Source: Microvirga ossetica
GTDB taxonomy: Bacteria > Pseudomonadota > Alphaproteobacteria > Rhizobiales > Beijerinckiaceae
Length of the DNA: 64,000 nucleotides
NCBI RefSeq assembly: GCF_002741015.1
Contig: NZ_CP016619.1
Span: 868,001 to 932,000 of the forward strand
Direction: 5' to 3'
This document shows positions 48,318 to 56,053 of this stretch, piece by piece. The notes beneath the pieces were generated by a model that did not search any database, was not told where the DNA came from, and worked only from the letters and a program-made list of their open reading frames with translations. Made by a program: the position numbers and the translations under genes. Position 1 is the stretch's first letter. Each line of letters begins with the position of its first letter.

Positions 48318-49291
48318 AGGGCATCCTCCTGGCGCTTCCGCACCCGTGCGTTCGCAATTCCGTAGACCGCGAAGACGGCCAGCATGCCGACGAACATGAG
48401 AACACTGAGGGCGGCGGCCCCACCCAGGTTGAATTCGGTGAAGCCAGTTTTGTAGATCTTGATGCCCCAGATCATCGTCGCATTGGCCGGGCCTCCGCCC
48501 GTCATGATCATCAGTGTGTCGAAGGAGTTGATCCCGCTAACGATCTCAAGGATCAGCGCGATCATGAGCACCCCGGACAGCGACGGCAAGGTAATGTACC
48601 GGAAGATCTGCCACCAATTGGCACCATCGACCTTGGCGGCCTCGTTGATTTCTTCCGGCAGTCCCTGCAGACGGGCCAGGATGAGCAGCATCACGAACGG
48701 GAACCCGCCCCAAGCATAAGCTACAATGACAGTCCACATTGCCGTATCGGGGCTGCCAAGCCAGTTGAGGGCCCAGTGTCCAAGGCCCCAGCTGCGCAGC
48801 GTCTGGTTCAGCACGCCGGCATCGGCCTGCACGATCCAACGCCAGAGATTGGCGCCGACCACTGAGGGAATCGCCCAAGGAAGGATAACGAGCACACGCA
48901 TCCAAACCGTGCCGCGCACCTTGGCATTGAACACAAGGGCGGCACCAAGGCCCAGGATCATCCTGAGCGCAACGCCGCCGATGACCCAAACGAGCGTGCG
49001 ATAGAATAGCGGTCCGGTCTCTGGATCGCGGAGGATGCGCACGAAGTTGTCGAAGCCGACAAAAGTCGTCCTGAGCGCCGGAAGCTGCACCTTGCTGAAA
49101 CTGAAGTAGATCGTCTGGAAGACGGGATAGACCATCATCAGGATGATCAACAGGATCGCCGGTGCAATTAGAATATAGCCGGCGCTCCATCTGCGCAGGG
49201 CGACACTGCGGCGCTTCCTCCGCTGGGTCGTCGAGCGAGGTACAGATGCTTCACCGAGTGCCGCCAACGTCCCTTCGCTATCCCAGGCCAC
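48314..49291 (-). CDS. Carbohydrate ABC transporter permease, MalF type
   Basis: 325 residues with a cytoplasmic N-terminus rich in basic residues (STTQRRKRRSVALRRW), six membrane segments and EAA loop INEAAKVDGANWWQIFRYITLP. Starts at GTG 49291 after AGGAG. Four bases separate it from the TIM-barrel isomerase gene. Confidence 0.9.
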   Translation of the reverse strand: MAWDSEGTLAALGEASVPRSTTQRRKRRSVALRRWSAGYILIAPAILLIILMMVYPVFQTIYFSFSKVQLPALRTTFVGFDNFVRILRDPETGPLFYRTLVWVIGGVALRMILGLGAALVFNAKVRGTVWMRVLVILPWAIPSVVGANLWRWIVQADAGVLNQTLRSWGLGHWALNWLGSPDTAMWTVIVAYAWGGFPFVMLLILARLQGLPEEINEAAKVDGANWWQIFRYITLPSLSGVLMIALILEIVSGINSFDTLMIMTGGGPANATMIWGIKIYKTGFTEFNLGGAAALSVLMFVGMLAVFAVYGIANARVRKRQEDAL

Positions 49292-49295
49292 GCGC

Positions 49296-50114
49296 TCAGC
49301 TCCTGTTGTGGATCATGAAGCGGGAGAAGTGCGGCAGCGCGACTTCTGGCTCAGGGATTTCCCGATGCCAGCCTTTCTCCCATTCAAAATTTACGTAGCC
49401 ATCGAAGCCTTTCCGCTCGAGAAGGTCGACAAAGGACATAACGGGCACCGTACCCTCGCCAGTGAGCGCGAAATCGAAGCCCTCCGCCGTTGCCTTCATG
49501 GAATCCTTGACGTGAACCAATTTGATGCGGTCGCCGAGCCGGGCCCAAGTCTCCTCACCATCCTCGCCATGGCGGTAGGTGTGCAACGTATCCCAGAGAA
49601 CGCCGAGCTTGTCGCTGGCACCACGCCGGTAAAGGTCGAGAATGCTGGGAGAGAGACAGAATGCATCATGGGTCTCGATGAGGCTCGTCACGCCCCGCTC
49701 GGACGTCATGTCCGCGATCTCGCCCAATCCGGCGGCAATGGCATCCAGCGTGTCTTCGGGATCCTGCTCCGATGGCAGCGGACCTCCGAAGACCCGAAGA
49801 TAGTTCGCGCCCAAGGCTTCGGCGATGGCGAGATTGGCCCGGGCTGTGTCCCTTTGCTGGGACCGCACGGCTTCGTCGAGCGACGCCATGCGAACCCCGG
49901 TATTGATGCCGACGATTTCAATGCCCGCATCTTCGAAACGCCGCCGCGTCTCGCCGATCTTCCGGGGAGAGAATTCGTCGAGAGAGGCCAAGTCGACGGT
50001 GCCTCGAAGGAAGCGGATTTCGACACCGGAATATCCGTTCTCCTTCGCCATGGCGATGACCTGATCGATGCTGTAGTCGGGACACCCGATGGTGCTGAAA
50101 CCGAACGAGATCAT
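49296..50114 (-). CDS. Sugar-phosphate isomerase/epimerase-like TIM-barrel protein
   Basis: 272 residues of the AP-endonuclease-2/xylose-isomerase-like fold. Candidate metal ligands are Glu in LIETHDAF, Asp in LWDTLHTYRH, His in LVHVKDSMK and Glu in VNFEWEKGWH. Relatives include IolE/IolI, tagatose epimerases and hydroxypyruvate isomerases. It lies between the binding-protein and permease genes, so it is likely part of the pathway for the imported compound. Confidence 0.88.
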   Translation of the reverse strand: MISFGFSTIGCPDYSIDQVIAMAKENGYSGVEIRFLRGTVDLASLDEFSPRKIGETRRRFEDAGIEIVGINTGVRMASLDEAVRSQQRDTARANLAIAEALGANYLRVFGGPLPSEQDPEDTLDAIAAGLGEIADMTSERGVTSLIETHDAFCLSPSILDLYRRGASDKLGVLWDTLHTYRHGEDGEETWARLGDRIKLVHVKDSMKATAEGFDFALTGEGTVPVMSFVDLLERKGFDGYVNFEWEKGWHREIPEPEVALPHFSRFMIHNRS

Positions 50115-50151
50115 GGGTAGGGCTCCTCCTCAGCGCGTTCCAGCGAGGCGC

Positions 50152-51402
50152 TTACTTGCTTTCGGCTATGATCTCGGAAATCCGCGCGGCCGCAGTATCG
50201 GCAGCCTGCTGCGGGGTCTTCTGACCAACCAGGATCCGCTGCAACTCGACGATGATGGCCTCCTGCATCTTGAACCAGCCGGCCACCGATGGCACCGAGC
50301 GCCCGTCGGCTTCCGCCTGCTTGAAGATAGCCTTGGCCGGGTCATTCCACGGCGGCAGATCCAGCGCTTTCTTGTTGGCCGGGAAGCGGTTCATCGCCTT
50401 GGCCATGATCTCAGGCTGGGACAGCCACAGGAGGAACGTCTTGGCGCCATTGGGATTGGTCGCGCCGACGGGTACGCCCATAGTCCAGCCGCCACCCCGG
50501 TTGACCTTCTCGGGAGACAGCACCACGTCCCACTTGAGCTCCGGGTTCTTTGAGAAATTATCGAAGGCATTGGACGAGGCGGTCAGCATGCCAACCTTGT
50601 TGGCCTCGAAGAGCGGCTGAATATCGCGCGTCGTCGTAAAGTTCGGCGTTCCCTCCGGTGTGACATGGTGCTTGAGATACAGATCGGCCCAGAACGTGAT
50701 GGCCTTGACACTTGTCGGGCTGTTGATGGCCGGCGCGCTGCCATCAGGAGTCAGGAAGTCGCCTCCCATGGCCCAGAGGATCGGGGCAAACATCGTGGTG
50801 ACATTGGATGGATCACTGACATCCGCTGGGACGCCAACCCCATACTGCTGTCCCGGGATAGTCAGCTTCTGTGCAATCTTGAGGAAGTCGTCATAGGTCC
50901 AATCGTTAGCCGGATAGGGCACTCCGGCTTTGTCGAAGACCGTCTTGTTGTAGTAATAGACCCCGGGCCCGCTCCGGTTCGGAATAGCGTATTGCACGCC
51001 CTTGAATTGGCTTGCATTCCATGCTGCCGGCGATATGTCCGCCACTGGTAGTTTCGCGGCGACGTCGGCGAGCGGCTCCAGCAAGCCCAGCGCCGCAACC
51101 GTCGATACCCAGGTTGTGTCAAGATCAATGACATCCGGCGGGGAGCCGCCGAGAGCGGCGGTGGTGAATTTGTCGAGATAGCCGTTGATCGGCAACGGCT
51201 GGATGTCGAGAGCGATATCGGGATGGTCCTTGATCCACATTTGCTTGACCAAGGCGACTTGCGGTTCCCACCAGCTGCCTACCCATATGGTCACCTTGCC
51301 GCCCGACTGAGCTTGTGCGTTCCCGGCACCGCTCAAGGCTAACGTCACTGCCAACGTCGCGCCGGCAAGCGGATGCAGCACCGCTCCGAGCATGCTTGTC
51401 AT
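50152..51402 (-). CDS. Extracellular sugar-binding protein family 1
   Basis: 416 residues with a Sec signal peptide (hydrophobic stretch, cleavage context NAQAQ near residue 31) and the mature start VTIWVGSWWEPQVALVKQMW. It is the first gene of the second LacI-type operon. Its upstream region carries a TTGCCAA half-site pair at 51479-51496. Confidence 0.92.
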   Translation of the reverse strand: MTSMLGAVLHPLAGATLAVTLALSGAGNAQAQSGGKVTIWVGSWWEPQVALVKQMWIKDHPDIALDIQPLPINGYLDKFTTAALGGSPPDVIDLDTTWVSTVAALGLLEPLADVAAKLPVADISPAAWNASQFKGVQYAIPNRSGPGVYYYNKTVFDKAGVPYPANDWTYDDFLKIAQKLTIPGQQYGVGVPADVSDPSNVTTMFAPILWAMGGDFLTPDGSAPAINSPTSVKAITFWADLYLKHHVTPEGTPNFTTTRDIQPLFEANKVGMLTASSNAFDNFSKNPELKWDVVLSPEKVNRGGGWTMGVPVGATNPNGAKTFLLWLSQPEIMAKAMNRFPANKKALDLPPWNDPAKAIFKQAEADGRSVPSVAGWFKMQEAIIVELQRILVGQKTPQQAADTAAARISEIIAESK

Positions 51403-51478
51403 GTCGTTCTCCTCCCGATGCCCCTTCTACGCTGGGTGCTAATCCTCACGTTTCAACAGAGGATTTCCTTTTTGACAG

Positions 51479-51496
51479 GCTGCAACCGATTGCCAA
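51479..51496. promoter_or_regulatory. Probable LacI operator upstream of the binding-protein gene
   Basis: GCTGCAA-CCGA-TTGCCAA: the right half-site is identical to that of the palindrome at 51737-51745 and the spacing (4 nt) is the same; the left half-site has two mismatches. It is about 80 nt upstream of the start at 51402. Confidence 0.55.
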
Positions 51497-51723
51497 ACCT
51501 TGTCAACTCTTTTCGTGCGGCCGAAAGAGAGAACCTCAACCTGGCGAGGAGCAATGTAGAATAAACATGGATCGGTTCATGCAGACAGGATGCCCGGCTA
51601 AAGATTTGGTAAATAGACTAAAATTAGCTTCCTCGTTTATGACATCCAGTGTCAATCTTAGCCGCAGCCTTCCCTGTTGAGCAGCCAATGTTATGGAATA
51701 GCGCACCCTGACATGGCAAAACA

Positions 51724-51745
51724 CGTTGGCAATGGGTTGCCAACG
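51724..51745. promoter_or_regulatory. LacI-type operator, perfect 9-bp palindrome
   Basis: CGTTGGCAA (51724-51732), spacer TGGG, TTGCCAACG (51737-51745). It lies about 100 bp upstream of the LacI start at 51848 in the 445-bp divergent region (51403-51847). The core TTGGCAAN4TTGCCAA pattern is typical of LacI/GalR operators. It should be bound by the adjacent regulator. Confidence 0.75.
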
Positions 51746-51847
51746 CTCACCGCCGTGAAGTAGGTTGCATTGCCATGACACGGAGACTTGGAGCGGTATG
51801 TGACAACGCTCGACGACGGTTCAGATAAGTTACTCAGAGGAATTTGA

Positions 51848-52891
51848 ATGAGGCGGCGCGGAGAGGCGACAAAGTCTATGGTGACAATCTCGGATGTTGC
51901 CAAGGCGGTCGGAGTGGCGACCTCCACAGTATCGCGGGCGCTTACCCAACCTGGGCGCGTCAGCGAAATCATGCGCAAGCGTGTTGAGAGCGTGGCAATT
52001 GAGCTTGGATACTCGCCCAATCCGCAGGCGCGTTCCCTGACCTCGGGCCGCACGCAGAGCATGGCGCTGCTCATCCCAGGCGCAACAAACCCCTATTTTT
52101 TTGACCTTATCCGCGGCACGCAGACAGAGGCGAAGGTTCGCGGCTACCGGCACATGCTCGTTGATACAGAGGCGTCCGCCGAGATTGAGGCTACGGCACT
52201 GGCGGAATTGCCGAGGGTTGTCGACGGGGTTGTGCTCACGGGCTCCCGGCTTACCGATAGCCAGCTGCTGGAGGTATCACGGCGCATTCCCCTCGTTGTC
52301 GTCAACCGGGAGATTGAAGGGGTACAGAGCGTCGTGGTGGACACCTCGGCCGCGGTCGCGCAGGCGCTCACCTATCTCGCATCACTCGGCCACACGCGAA
52401 CGGTTTTTCTGGGCGGCCCTTCCGACTCTTGGTCCAGCCGCCGGCGTTGGGAGGCCTTGCAGCGGGCTGCGGCTCAGCTCAAGATCGATTGCGTTCATAT
52501 CGGCCCGTATATGGACATGCAGTCGGGCGCGGCCGCGGCCGATGCGGCGCTGCATCACGGAGCGACTGCCTGCCTGTTCTTCAACGACATGCTGGCCATT
52601 GGTGCCCTGAGGAGATTCGCGGAACGCGGTGTTGTCGTGCCGCGCGACATCAGCGTGGTCGGCTGCGACGACATTTTTGGGGCCGATTTTTGCAATCCGC
52701 CACTGACGACCTTGACGGCCCCGATTGACCAGGTCGCCCGGATTGCAACCGACATGCTGCTCACAAGACTACTTGGCCTGCCGTTGCCACGCCAGCACGA
52801 GAAAGTCTCCGCCCATCTCACAGTGCGCCAGTCGACTGGAACAGTCCCAACCAAGGCCAGGCGCCGCTCGGAAGCCGTGCGCCGCGCGTGA
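51848..52891 (+). CDS. LacI family transcriptional regulator
   Basis: 347 residues. Helix-turn-helix VTISDVAKAVGVATSTVSRAL, hinge YSPNPQARSLTSGRT, then the ligand domain starting MALLIPGATNPYFFDLI. Start ATG 51848 has AGAGGA upstream. It faces the sugar operon starting at 51402 and two operator candidates lie between them, so it most likely represses both. Confidence 0.93.
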   Translation: MRRRGEATKSMVTISDVAKAVGVATSTVSRALTQPGRVSEIMRKRVESVAIELGYSPNPQARSLTSGRTQSMALLIPGATNPYFFDLIRGTQTEAKVRGYRHMLVDTEASAEIEATALAELPRVVDGVVLTGSRLTDSQLLEVSRRIPLVVVNREIEGVQSVVVDTSAAVAQALTYLASLGHTRTVFLGGPSDSWSSRRRWEALQRAAAQLKIDCVHIGPYMDMQSGAAAADAALHHGATACLFFNDMLAIGALRRFAERGVVVPRDISVVGCDDIFGADFCNPPLTTLTAPIDQVARIATDMLLTRLLGLPLPRQHEKVSAHLTVRQSTGTVPTKARRRSEAVRRA

Positions 52892-52997
52892 TGAGTGCCG
52901 CGCGGACTTCTCCGATCAAGAGCTTAGCAGACGAGGAGGGAGATGGTCGATGGCAAGCGTGACGACCAACAATGCGGGCAAGCACTCAGGACTATGG

Positions 52998-53150
52998 TGC
53001 CTTCAAAGCGAAAGGATGTGTCCATCGACATTGCCGATAGCGAGTTCGTGATCCTCGTCCGCCCGTCTGCTGCGGAAAGTCCACCTTGCTGCGCCTAATC
53101 ACCGGCTTGGAAGACATCCTTCTGGCGAGGTCGAGATCGGCGGTCACGCT
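52998..53150 (+). pseudogene. Remnant of a UgpC-type sugar ABC ATPase gene
   Basis: Short pieces of the ATPase N-terminus are recognisable in shifting frames: VSIDIADSEFVILV, then a Walker A-like piece (GKSTLLRLI reconstructed across a small indel near 53065), then TGLEDI and GEVEIGG. Everything beyond the Walker A region is lost. It points rightward, immediately after the LacI gene. It suggests that the adjacent importer once had, or stood next to, its own ATPase. Confidence 0.65.
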
Positions 53151-53214
53151 GCTTGACCATAGGATCAAAGGCGCTCTTTAAGCCCAGCTATGATGTTATT
53201 GAGTTAAGTGGAAG

Positions 53215-54030
53215 CTAACGCGAGAACAGGTACCTGGCCTCCTCAGGTGTCGCGACTGCCAACCCTAATGATTTGGCCGTTTCCGCAACGCCGCGGACCA
53301 AAGCTGCATTGTCAGGCGCCAAGATCCCGTCCGGCAGGTGAAGATTGTTTTCAAACCCGACCCGAACATGCCCGCCCAAGCAGGCCGCCGTGATCGCGCA
53401 AACTGCTTCGCGTTGGCCGAACGCACACAAGGCCCAAGGCAGGTCGAGAGCCCAGGCGTTCAGGAAAGGCAGGAGATCGTTCGGTGATGACTGCTGTCCC
53501 TGCGTATAGCGTCCGAGGACGAACAACCCGCTTGCCCTAGTGCGGGGAATGACCCCGCGATCGAGGAGATCACTGAACCGCCGCACATCGTTCTCATCAT
53601 AGAGGATGTGCTGAACGAACACCCCGCGCTCGGCCTGCTCCGTCAGGAACCGGGCAGCCGCTGTCTCAGATGCTTCATCAGGAATGAGCTCACGAACCGC
53701 GACGGAGAAGGCCTCCGGCTTAAGCTCCTGCATGGCGGCAATCTGCTGATCGGGCGTGAAGACTCCAACCGCTTCAGTTGTCACCTGGACAATCAGATCA
53801 GAGCCTGCTTCATTCCGGACAGCCGCGATGGCCGCCCGATACAGGTCCGGATCGAGGGAATGCCGCCCCTCGGCATCGCGGACGTGCAGGTGGATCATTG
53901 CAGCCCCTGCCTCCTGGCATCGGGCCGCCTCGATTCCGATCTCGGCTGGGGTGAGCGGGATAGCCGGATGATCGGCCTTCCCACGGCGTGCGCCATTGGG
54001 AGCAACCGTAATGATCAGCGGGTCCATCAT
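53215..54030 (-). CDS. BKACE family (DUF849) beta-keto acid cleavage enzyme
   Basis: 271 residues. BKACE enzymes are zinc TIM barrels that condense a beta-keto acid with acetyl-CoA to give acetoacetate and a new acyl-CoA (prototype: 3-keto-5-aminohexanoate cleavage enzyme). Motifs: APNGARRGKADHPAIP, the zinc pair in MIHLHVRDAEG, and GGHVRVGFENNLHLPDG near the C-terminus. It overlaps the upstream dehydrogenase gene by 4 bases; dehydrogenase plus BKACE pairs are known for L-carnitine breakdown, but the substrate here is unknown. Confidence 0.9.
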   Translation of the reverse strand: MMDPLIITVAPNGARRGKADHPAIPLTPAEIGIEAARCQEAGAAMIHLHVRDAEGRHSLDPDLYRAAIAAVRNEAGSDLIVQVTTEAVGVFTPDQQIAAMQELKPEAFSVAVRELIPDEASETAAARFLTEQAERGVFVQHILYDENDVRRFSDLLDRGVIPRTRASGLFVLGRYTQGQQSSPNDLLPFLNAWALDLPWALCAFGQREAVCAITAACLGGHVRVGFENNLHLPDGILAPDNAALVRGVAETAKSLGLAVATPEEARYLFSR

Positions 54031-54947
54031 GGGTCCCCCGCAACCTCGGTCCGGGACTTCAGGATCTCAAGGAGAGCCCGATCCCGTCGTTCCTCCAGTT
54101 CCTGGATCGAACGGCTGCCGGCTTCTTCAGCGACGCCTTCCACAATCTGTTTTTGCACCTCGGGGCTCAACGACGGGTTCCCCAGTGAGGCCCATCGTCT
54201 GACCTGGCTTGGGCCTAAGTGGGAAAGGTAATGCTCAATGCCACCAGAACCCCCGCCAAGATGATAGGTCATGTGCGGGCCCATCACGGCCCAGCGCAAG
54301 CCCGGCCCGTTGCACAGGGCTGCGTCGATGTCAGCCACACTCGCCACGCCCTGCTCCACCAGGTAGACAGCTTCCCGATAAAGGGCTGACGAGAGCCTGT
54401 TCGCGATGTGCCCCGGCATCTCCCGCCTCAGGACAACAGGCCGGCGACCGAGGGTTCGATAGAACTCGGCTGCCTGCTGAACAATGCTTTGGTCCTCCCC
54501 AATGAGTTCCACGAGCGGAACAAGGTGTGGCGGATTGAAGGGATGCGCGACGATGAACCGGTGCGGGGTCTTGCACTCCGCGACAATGCTGCTTCGCAGG
54601 AGAGCCGACGTACTGCTGGCGACGATCACGCCCTCCGTCGTGTGCGCATCGATGTCGGCCAGCATCCTCCGCTTCAAGGCTTCGTCCTCGGGAACGTTCT
54701 CCTGGACGAAGTCAGCAGCTCTTAGTGCATCAGCAAGATCACTCGTGATCCGAAGCTCGCCCTTCTCACGGATGCCGAGTTCGGCGAGTTGGTCACGAGC
54801 GTGATCGACAAACGAGCGCAGTCGCTCCTCGGCGCCCGGGCTCGGATCGTAGGCCGCGACATCTAAACCGTGGGCCAGAAAGAGCGCGGCCCAACTGGCG
54901 CCGACGGTTCCGCAGCCGATCACGGCCACCCGTTTGATCGTTGTCAC
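54027..54947 (-). CDS. 3-hydroxyacyl-CoA dehydrogenase family protein (carnitine/L-gulonate 3-dehydrogenase-like)
   Basis: 306 residues. NAD motif VAVIGCGTVGASWAALF, catalytic SSTSALL and HPFNPPHLVPLVE histidine motif, and a helical C-terminal domain (GHIANRLSSALYREAVYLVEQG). The family includes L-carnitine dehydrogenase and lambda-crystallin-type L-gulonate dehydrogenase, both making beta-keto acids. Coupling by overlap to BKACE supports production of a beta-keto acid for cleavage. Confidence 0.9.
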   Translation of the reverse strand: MTTIKRVAVIGCGTVGASWAALFLAHGLDVAAYDPSPGAEERLRSFVDHARDQLAELGIREKGELRITSDLADALRAADFVQENVPEDEALKRRMLADIDAHTTEGVIVASSTSALLRSSIVAECKTPHRFIVAHPFNPPHLVPLVELIGEDQSIVQQAAEFYRTLGRRPVVLRREMPGHIANRLSSALYREAVYLVEQGVASVADIDAALCNGPGLRWAVMGPHMTYHLGGGSGGIEHYLSHLGPSQVRRWASLGNPSLSPEVQKQIVEGVAEEAGSRSIQELEERRDRALLEILKSRTEVAGDP

Positions 54948-54976
54948 CTGAGATCTCCTGATGAAGCTGAGCGAAC

Positions 54977-55005
54977 AGCCCGCCGGCCCGTTCAGCCGGC
55001 GGGCT
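54977..55005 (-). other. Perfect hairpin after the TctC-type gene
   Basis: AGCCCGCCGGC (54977-54987) and GCCGGCGGGCT (54995-55005) pair over 11 bp with a 7-nt loop, 10 bp beyond the TctC stop and before the dehydrogenase start. As at 5003-5024 it follows a periplasmic binding-protein gene. It could stabilise the upstream mRNA or partially terminate transcription. Confidence 0.65.
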
Positions 55006-55015
55006 ACTGACCTTT

Positions 55016-56002
55016 CTACTCGGCCGCCTTAACACCCGTGGTCTTGATGAGCTCAGACCATTTCTGCATCTCACTGTCGATCAGACGAGACGCGTCTTCA
55101 GGCGTTCCGGGCTTCGGCGTGACGCCCTGAACGCGCATGGCGTCAATGACCTTGGGTGCCTTGAGAGCCTTGACGACCTCGTGATTGAGCTTCTGTAGAA
55201 TCGGCTCCGGCATTCCGGCCGGCGCGAGGATACCAAACCACGAACCGACCTCGAACCCGCTCAAGCCCTGAGATGCCACGGTGGGCACCCCCGGCATGAA
55301 CTCGGATGGCTCCTGGGTGGTGACCCCCAAGGCCCGTAGTTTGCCTCCCTGCACATGGGGCAGGATGGACGGAATCGTGTCGAACATCACCTGCACATGC
55401 CCGCCGATCATGTCCGTCATCGCTGGCCCGCTGCCGCGGTATGGCGCATGAACGAGCTTGGTGCCGGCCATGGAATTGAACATCTCGCCGGCGAGATGCT
55501 GAGGCGAACCGGCCCCCGCTGACGCATAGGTGAGCTTCCCGGGCTGCGCCTTCGCCAGGGCAATCAACTCCTGGACCGACTTGGCCTCGACAGCGGGATT
55601 GACGACCAGCGCGAGCCCGACATTGCCGGCCAGGGTGATGGGGGCGAAGTTCTTCTTCAGATCGAAGCCGGGCTTGGCCTGCAGGCTCATGTTGATGGAG
55701 TGGCTCGTGAGCGCTCCCATCAGCAGGGTATAGCCGTCGGGCTCCGCCCGCGAGACGGCCGCGGCTCCCAGGCTTCCGGCAGCGCCTGGCCGGTTCTCGA
55801 CGACCACACGCTGCCCAATGGTGTTCGACACCTCCTCGGCAACGACGCGGCCGATGATGTCCGTTGCACCACCGGGCGCATAGGGCACGACCAGCGTGAT
55901 GGGACGGGTTGGGTAGTTCTCCTGGGCGAAGGCGCCGGCTCCGACCGACATACCCGCTCCGACGAGGGCTGCGGCGCCGATGAGAAGCGTTCTGCGAAGC
56001 AT
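55016..56002 (-). CDS. Tripartite tricarboxylate transporter substrate-binding protein (TctC/Bug family)
   Basis: 328 residues. Signal peptide MLRRTLLIGAAALVGAG with cleavage near AFAQE, then the Bug-family start NYPTRPITLVVPYAPGGATDIIGR. Bug receptors bind carboxylated ligands and normally work with TctA/TctB membrane proteins, which are absent from this window. It may pair with membrane subunits elsewhere or serve as a sensor. It is the second gene of the operon at 57760. Confidence 0.92.
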   Translation of the reverse strand: MLRRTLLIGAAALVGAGMSVGAGAFAQENYPTRPITLVVPYAPGGATDIIGRVVAEEVSNTIGQRVVVENRPGAAGSLGAAAVSRAEPDGYTLLMGALTSHSINMSLQAKPGFDLKKNFAPITLAGNVGLALVVNPAVEAKSVQELIALAKAQPGKLTYASAGAGSPQHLAGEMFNSMAGTKLVHAPYRGSGPAMTDMIGGHVQVMFDTIPSILPHVQGGKLRALGVTTQEPSEFMPGVPTVASQGLSGFEVGSWFGILAPAGMPEPILQKLNHEVVKALKAPKVIDAMRVQGVTPKPGTPEDASRLIDSEMQKWSELIKTTGVKAAE

Positions 56003-56053
56003 GGTGTTTCCTCCATGATGTTTGTTTTGAGTTCGCCTGGGTCTTGCCGCCCA

